Positions 5,826-9,202 of a DNA stretch of 9,202 nucleotides are shown in pieces. Location: positions 1-9,202 of the forward strand of contig JAGCRJ010000232.1 of NCBI GenBank assembly GCA_017964745.1. Reading direction: 5' to 3'. Position numbers and translations under genes: made by a program. The first letter of the stretch is position 1; the number at the start of each line of letters is the position of its first letter. Below the pieces are notes generated by a model. It was not told where the DNA came from. It was given only the letters and a program-made list of their open reading frames with translations, and did not search any database. This stretch comes from Lachnospiraceae bacterium. Lineage in GTDB: Bacteria; Bacillota; Clostridia; Lachnospirales; Lachnospiraceae.

Positions 5826-8246
5826 TTATTCGGGCACGGTCTCGGTCCAGTATTCGCCGTTGTAGATATCGGTGATCCTGTAGAGAGCAAGGAAGTCTCC
5901 GCCGAGGTATGTATTGCTGATCTTAATATTGTCCGGATCTTCCACCACAAGGGTTTCTCCGAGATAATAGGTATCCTCGTAAACACCGTTATAGGTGTAG
6001 TAATCGCAGACAAAATCGATCTTGTCGCCCGCCTGAAGCTCTATGAGTCCCCTTGCCTCGGTGTCTGTCGATCCCTTGTAATCGATCCTTGCTCCGGCAA
6101 TGTAGCCGTAAGGGTGATCGTTATCGAAAACGAGCTCGAGCTTTACGGGTTCGCCGTTTAAGTATGCGGGAACATATCCGGTGATGGTGTAATCGTCGTC
6201 GCCGTTATCGACCGTATCGGTGTGATAGTAAGCAACGGGCTGGTCCTCTATCGAAAGCCATGTGCCGTCGACCATCGAGATGAGGTTTCCTTTTCCGTCT
6301 ATCTCGAAGATATTATCAAGGCCGAGATCCACATATCCGGATCCGTCGTCGTAATACATCGCAAGGTCCACGGTATTTACAAGCTGCCACTGGTCGTCAC
6401 TGATGGGGATGTAATACGTTCCGTCTTCTTCCTTCCAGGAAAGGACGGATGCATCGAAATAATTGTCCGCAATGTAATCTGCGGCATCCCTGTCGCTCAT
6501 CGATCTTCCGGAGAGCATTCCCGAGAATCCCGAGATGAGGTTCATCATATCGTTAACATCAAGCGATGAAAGTGAACCGTATGAGCTCTGTGCCGATCCT
6601 CCGGAAAGAAGGGAGGTGATATCGGTGCCGGATGAAGTCGCAACTGCCTGACCCGAAGCTTCAAGTCCGGCAAATTCCCTTATGCAGTCGGTGTACTCGT
6701 CATCGAGTCCGATCTTCTCATAGGTGCTAACGGCCTTGTCGACCTTGGCGGACTTGCTGTTGTACGGGAAGTAAATGGAGATTCCGTACGCGTTGGTCAT
6801 ATTGGATGAGGTACGGTTGTACTTGACCGCGGAAAGAAGAACCTCAGCAAGCGCATTGCCCTCATCGGTTCCAACGCGGCGTGCGAAATTGACCATATCG
6901 ATCTGGTCGATGTGCGAGCTTGTCGCAAACTCCCTGGAGCCCGTACGTGCATCGGATACTGATGCGTAATCACCGCTTGTGATAAGCCCCTGGGTGTCGG
7001 AGCAGAATGCTCTGAACTCATCGCCTACGGTTGACTGAAGTTCAGAAAGGTCGACGAGTGAAAGCGTGGTCTTCTGTCCCGCACACTGCTTTGCACAGGT
7101 ATCCACGAAATCATCGATGATCTGCTTTCCGATATCGAGTGTGGACATCGAGGTGTTCCCCGAAAGAGCGGTGAGCCAGTCGGTATAATACCAGCCGATG
7201 CCGGGCTCGGTCTCTTCGCTTCCGATAAGGTAGTCGGCATACTGCGAAGCCATAAGGTCGGTCTCAAGGCTTCCCATGAGGCATGCGTCAAAGCCGATGA
7301 AATCATACTTGATGCCGGAATTCTTAAGTGCGGAACTTATCTCGGCAAGATCCATGGATCCGGAATTCGGATTCTTTTCGTCATATCCGTAACCCGAAAC
7401 AGAGCCGCCGCCGTGATCCCAGAAGATCAGGATATTTCTGTTTGCGGGGTAGTTGTTATGGGCATAATCTATGAAGCTCTCCAGAGTCTTCGGATCGGTC
7501 ATTGCAGCAGAGCCCATATTGTTCTCGAGGCATTCGAGCTTGCCGCCGCCGATGACCTTGTAGATCTGGTTATATGAAGAGGATACGATACTGTTCTTCC
7601 AGTTCTTGCATCCGCCCGTGTAAACGATGACATTTACATTGTCCGAAAGAGTGGCATTTGCCATCTCCATGAGGTCATTCGTAGCCATGCCGGCTCTGGA
7701 CTCCAGGTCGGTACCGCACATATAGACCATTATCGTAACGACATCGTTTCCGTTTCCGAGTATCTGTGTATATTTCTCCCTGGCCTCGGGTGATACCTCA
7801 CGGTTCAGCACACCGGTATTTCTGTCGGAGCCCCAGGGTGAAGATGTCGAAGAGACACCGGAAATATATGACGAGGATCCTCCTCCGAGGAGCGATGTCA
7901 TATCGGAAATGATATTCGAACCTCCGCCGCCTCCCGAAGATCCTCCAAAGATGGACGAAAGTCCCTTTCCTCCGATAATGAGGATGATCACGATGACCAG
8001 GAAAATCAGCCTTGCTCCGCCACCGCCTATGCGGGTTCCGCCGCCGGGATAAGGATATCCCTGCTGTGAGCCCGACGATGAGTGATGGGACTGTGAGCCG
8101 ATATTTACTCCGTTTCCGGATGAGGATCTTCTTCCCCCTCCGAAATTACCGCTTCCGACGGGTCCTGTTCCGAGTCCCGAGCCTCTCCTCTGTACTCCTT
8201 TACCGCCGCCGGTAACATTTGTCTGTCTTCCTCTGGGTGCAGGCAT
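5826..8246 (-). CDS. Clostripain-like cysteine protease (peptidase C11), membrane-anchored
   Basis: An 806-residue protein with a C11 (clostripain) catalytic domain. The dyad is plain: His278 in NILIFWDHGGG and Cys322 in IGFDACLMG. Asp320, two residues before the Cys, matches the residue that C11 enzymes use to favour Arg or Lys at P1. Order: a basic glycine/serine-rich region (1-78), one hydrophobic helix (about 79-92, LIFLVIVIILII), a Gly/Ser linker (about 97-135), the catalytic domain (about 165-525), a Ser/Gly-rich joint (about 530-560), and a Tyr/Asp-rich beta-type C-terminal domain (about 590-806). The Arg/Lys content before the helix suggests N-inside, placing the protease outside the cell. 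The ATG at 8246 has GGGGGAG four to five bases upstream and starts 14 bases after the YolD-like gene. It is longer than soluble C11 enzymes because of its N- and C-terminal parts. Physiological substrates are unknown. Confidence 0.92.
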   Translation of the reverse strand: MPAPRGRQTNVTGGGKGVQRRGSGLGTGPVGSGNFGGGRRSSSGNGVNIGSQSHHSSSGSQQGYPYPGGGTRIGGGGARLIFLVIVIILIIGGKGLSSIFGGSSGGGGGSNIISDMTSLLGGGSSSYISGVSSTSSPWGSDRNTGVLNREVSPEAREKYTQILGNGNDVVTIMVYMCGTDLESRAGMATNDLMEMANATLSDNVNVIVYTGGCKNWKNSIVSSSYNQIYKVIGGGKLECLENNMGSAAMTDPKTLESFIDYAHNNYPANRNILIFWDHGGGSVSGYGYDEKNPNSGSMDLAEISSALKNSGIKYDFIGFDACLMGSLETDLMASQYADYLIGSEETEPGIGWYYTDWLTALSGNTSMSTLDIGKQIIDDFVDTCAKQCAGQKTTLSLVDLSELQSTVGDEFRAFCSDTQGLITSGDYASVSDARTGSREFATSSHIDQIDMVNFARRVGTDEGNALAEVLLSAVKYNRTSSNMTNAYGISIYFPYNSKSAKVDKAVSTYEKIGLDDEYTDCIREFAGLEASGQAVATSSGTDITSLLSGGSAQSSYGSLSSLDVNDMMNLISGFSGMLSGRSMSDRDAADYIADNYFDASVLSWKEEDGTYYIPISDDQWQLVNTVDLAMYYDDGSGYVDLGLDNIFEIDGKGNLISMVDGTWLSIEDQPVAYYHTDTVDNGDDDYTITGYVPAYLNGEPVKLELVFDNDHPYGYIAGARIDYKGSTDTEARGLIELQAGDKIDFVCDYYTYNGVYEDTYYLGETLVVEDPDNIKISNTYLGGDFLALYRITDIYNGEYWTETVPE

Positions 8247-8260
8247 TTTACTCTCCCCCT

Positions 8261-8470
8261 TTAAATGTCTTCAATATCTTCAAATACCGTTTCGTTAAGA
8301 ACGGCATTACGTACTTCTTCCTGAGTCTGCTCGACAACATCTTCATATCCGGTCAGAGCCGCAAATGAAGAAAACTGTGCGGCCCGCGCCGCCCTCTCCA
8401 TCCTCGGATGCTTTGCGGGGTCCGGTTCGTGGAAAGGCATATTGATTATATCGCTGTAATCATCCTTCAT
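8261..8470 (-). CDS. YolD-like family protein
   Basis: A 69-residue protein with the signature of small Firmicute proteins encoded next to Y-family polymerases: a short His/Pro segment (MPFHEPDPAKHPRM), then RAARAAQFSSFAALTGYEDVV and an acidic helical tail. The family is linked to UmuC-like polymerases and is thought to take part in translesion repair, possibly in a role like UmuD; this is weakly established. The ATG overlaps the stop of the polymerase gene as ATGA, so translation is probably coupled. The C11 protease gene follows after 14 bases. The call rests on the conserved AAQFSSFAALTGYE core and the neighbour. Confidence 0.85.
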   Translation of the reverse strand: MKDDYSDIINMPFHEPDPAKHPRMERAARAAQFSSFAALTGYEDVVEQTQEEVRNAVLNETVFEDIEDI

Positions 8471-9202
8471 GCCCTGTGTCCTCCGACCTGACCGTTACGC
8501 TCTGCGGTCATCGCGCCCTCCTCAAGATTCATGCCCTTAAGTATAGCATTTTTTCCGTATTTTTGCTGAATATTAAGCACAGCCTCCTGGAGTCTTCTGT
8601 CCTTGTATTCGTCCTTTTCGGTATCGGCCCTCAGCTTTTCCTCCGCCTCGTAATCGGAGAAAAGATCAAGCTGGACATACTCCGTTTCTTTCCGGTTCAG
8701 GGCAAGGCCTTCCTCCTCCGGAAGCGTGTGGTTTGCCACCACATTGACCCTTCTGATCAGCAGGTTGTAATTAATGATCCCGTCATAGAGCTGTGCCGCC
8801 GAAGCAACCAGCGTTCTCGTGGAGGAAGTGTAGTGTCCGAGGTTAATGCTTCCGCCCGCAGGTGCGGGAACAAGCCTGCCGTAATAATCCTTCACGATCT
8901 CTCCGTCGTAATCCTTCATTCTTTCCGCGTCCGCAAAATTATCTATGTCGTACCCCACGTAAAGGACGAGCTGGTCGGTCACGACTCCCCTTGCGACAAG
9001 GTCCAGGGAAAGCTGCTCCGTCATTTCCTTTACTATCAGCTTGCCCTTCTCAGCGGTATAGGGGCATTTAAGGACCTGTCCGGTGGAGACCGAGGGGCTC
9101 TTCGGAACATACGCTTTGATATCCGATATCTCACAGGGCTCATATCCCCATGCGTGGTCTATTATGAGCTCCGCATTTACCCCGAACAGCTTGTAAAGAA
9201 GA
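8467..9202 (-). CDS. Y-family DNA polymerase, UmuC/DinB type (5' end cut by window edge)
   Basis: The C-terminal part of a translesion DNA polymerase, about 245 codons, running off the right edge, so the catalytic palm is not visible. The open frame continues upstream of the Met at 9024, which is internal. From the edge it reads LYKLFGVNAELIIDHAWGYE, then IKAYVPKSPSVSTGQVLKCPY, the junction into the little-finger domain of UmuC-like Firmicute polymerases, followed by VTDQLVLYVGYDI. A beta-clamp-binding motif QLDLF is at 8673-8659. The tail AILKGMNLEEGAMTAERNGQVGGHRA is typical of the clostridial branch that pairs with YolD-like proteins. The gene ends in TGA inside the next gene's start. SOS control is expected from the family, but the promoter is outside the window. 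Confidence 0.93.
   Translation of the reverse strand, partial: LLYKLFGVNAELIIDHAWGYEPCEISDIKAYVPKSPSVSTGQVLKCPYTAEKGKLIVKEMTEQLSLDLVARGVVTDQLVLYVGYDIDNFADAERMKDYDGEIVKDYYGRLVPAPAGGSINLGHYTSSTRTLVASAAQLYDGIINYNLLIRRVNVVANHTLPEEEGLALNRKETEYVQLDLFSDYEAEEKLRADTEKDEYKDRRLQEAVLNIQQKYGKNAILKGMNLEEGAMTAERNGQVGGHRA

Noticed and set aside
7848..8200. Repeat array suggested by GC-rich ccgccg and cctcc runs
   Set aside because: These are Gly/Ser codons of the C11 protein's low-complexity region, without a regular repeat unit or spacers.
8995..9015. Second clamp-binding motif QLSLDL in the polymerase
   Set aside because: It lies inside the folded little-finger domain next to conserved VTDQLVL sequence, so it is probably a structural helix.
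8467..9024. A free-standing 185-residue protein starting at Met 9024
   Set aside because: The frame continues without a stop to the right edge with conserved polymerase sequence, so the Met is internal.

Overview
The window looks like an ordinary chromosomal stretch from an anaerobic Firmicute, most likely a Lachnospiraceae-type Clostridium relative. This is an inference from strong GGAGG-type ribosome binding sites, moderate GC content, tightly packed genes, and the gene families: a Y-family polymerase paired with a YolD-like protein, DegV, a clostripain-like C11 protease and a Cache chemoreceptor. All eight genes lie on the minus strand, so transcription runs from the right edge to the left edge. 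No RNA gene, CRISPR array, insertion sequence or phage gene is visible, and no non-coding gap exceeds about 105 bases.

Right block (9202 down to 5826): the C-terminal part of a Y-family translesion DNA polymerase that runs off the right edge, a 69-residue YolD-like protein overlapping it by 4 bases (ATGA), and 14 bases later a membrane-anchored clostripain-family (C11) cysteine protease of 806 residues with a glycine-rich N-terminus. The protease has no promoter of its own in the 14-base gap, so it may be read through from the DNA-repair pair.

Left block (about 5816 down to 1): a good extended -10 promoter, with an inverted repeat over its -35 region, precedes degV (fatty-acid-binding protein). 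Then follow a papain-fold C39-like protein that starts 6 bases after degV and in the same frame, an L-lactate dehydrogenase, a PutP-type sodium/proline symporter, and a Cache-domain methyl-accepting chemotaxis protein that runs off the left edge. Gaps between these genes are 6, 44, 15 and 26 bases, with no strong terminator, so they may form one transcript. A short leader before ldh can fold into two mutually exclusive small hairpins.

Together the genes cover translesion repair and a cell-surface protease on the right, and fatty-acid binding, lactate formation, proline uptake and chemosensing on the left. No clearly new defence or mobile system is visible. The most interesting leads are the C11 protease attached to the polymerase/YolD pair, a motif repeated on both sides of its catalytic domain, and the unassigned C39-like protein.
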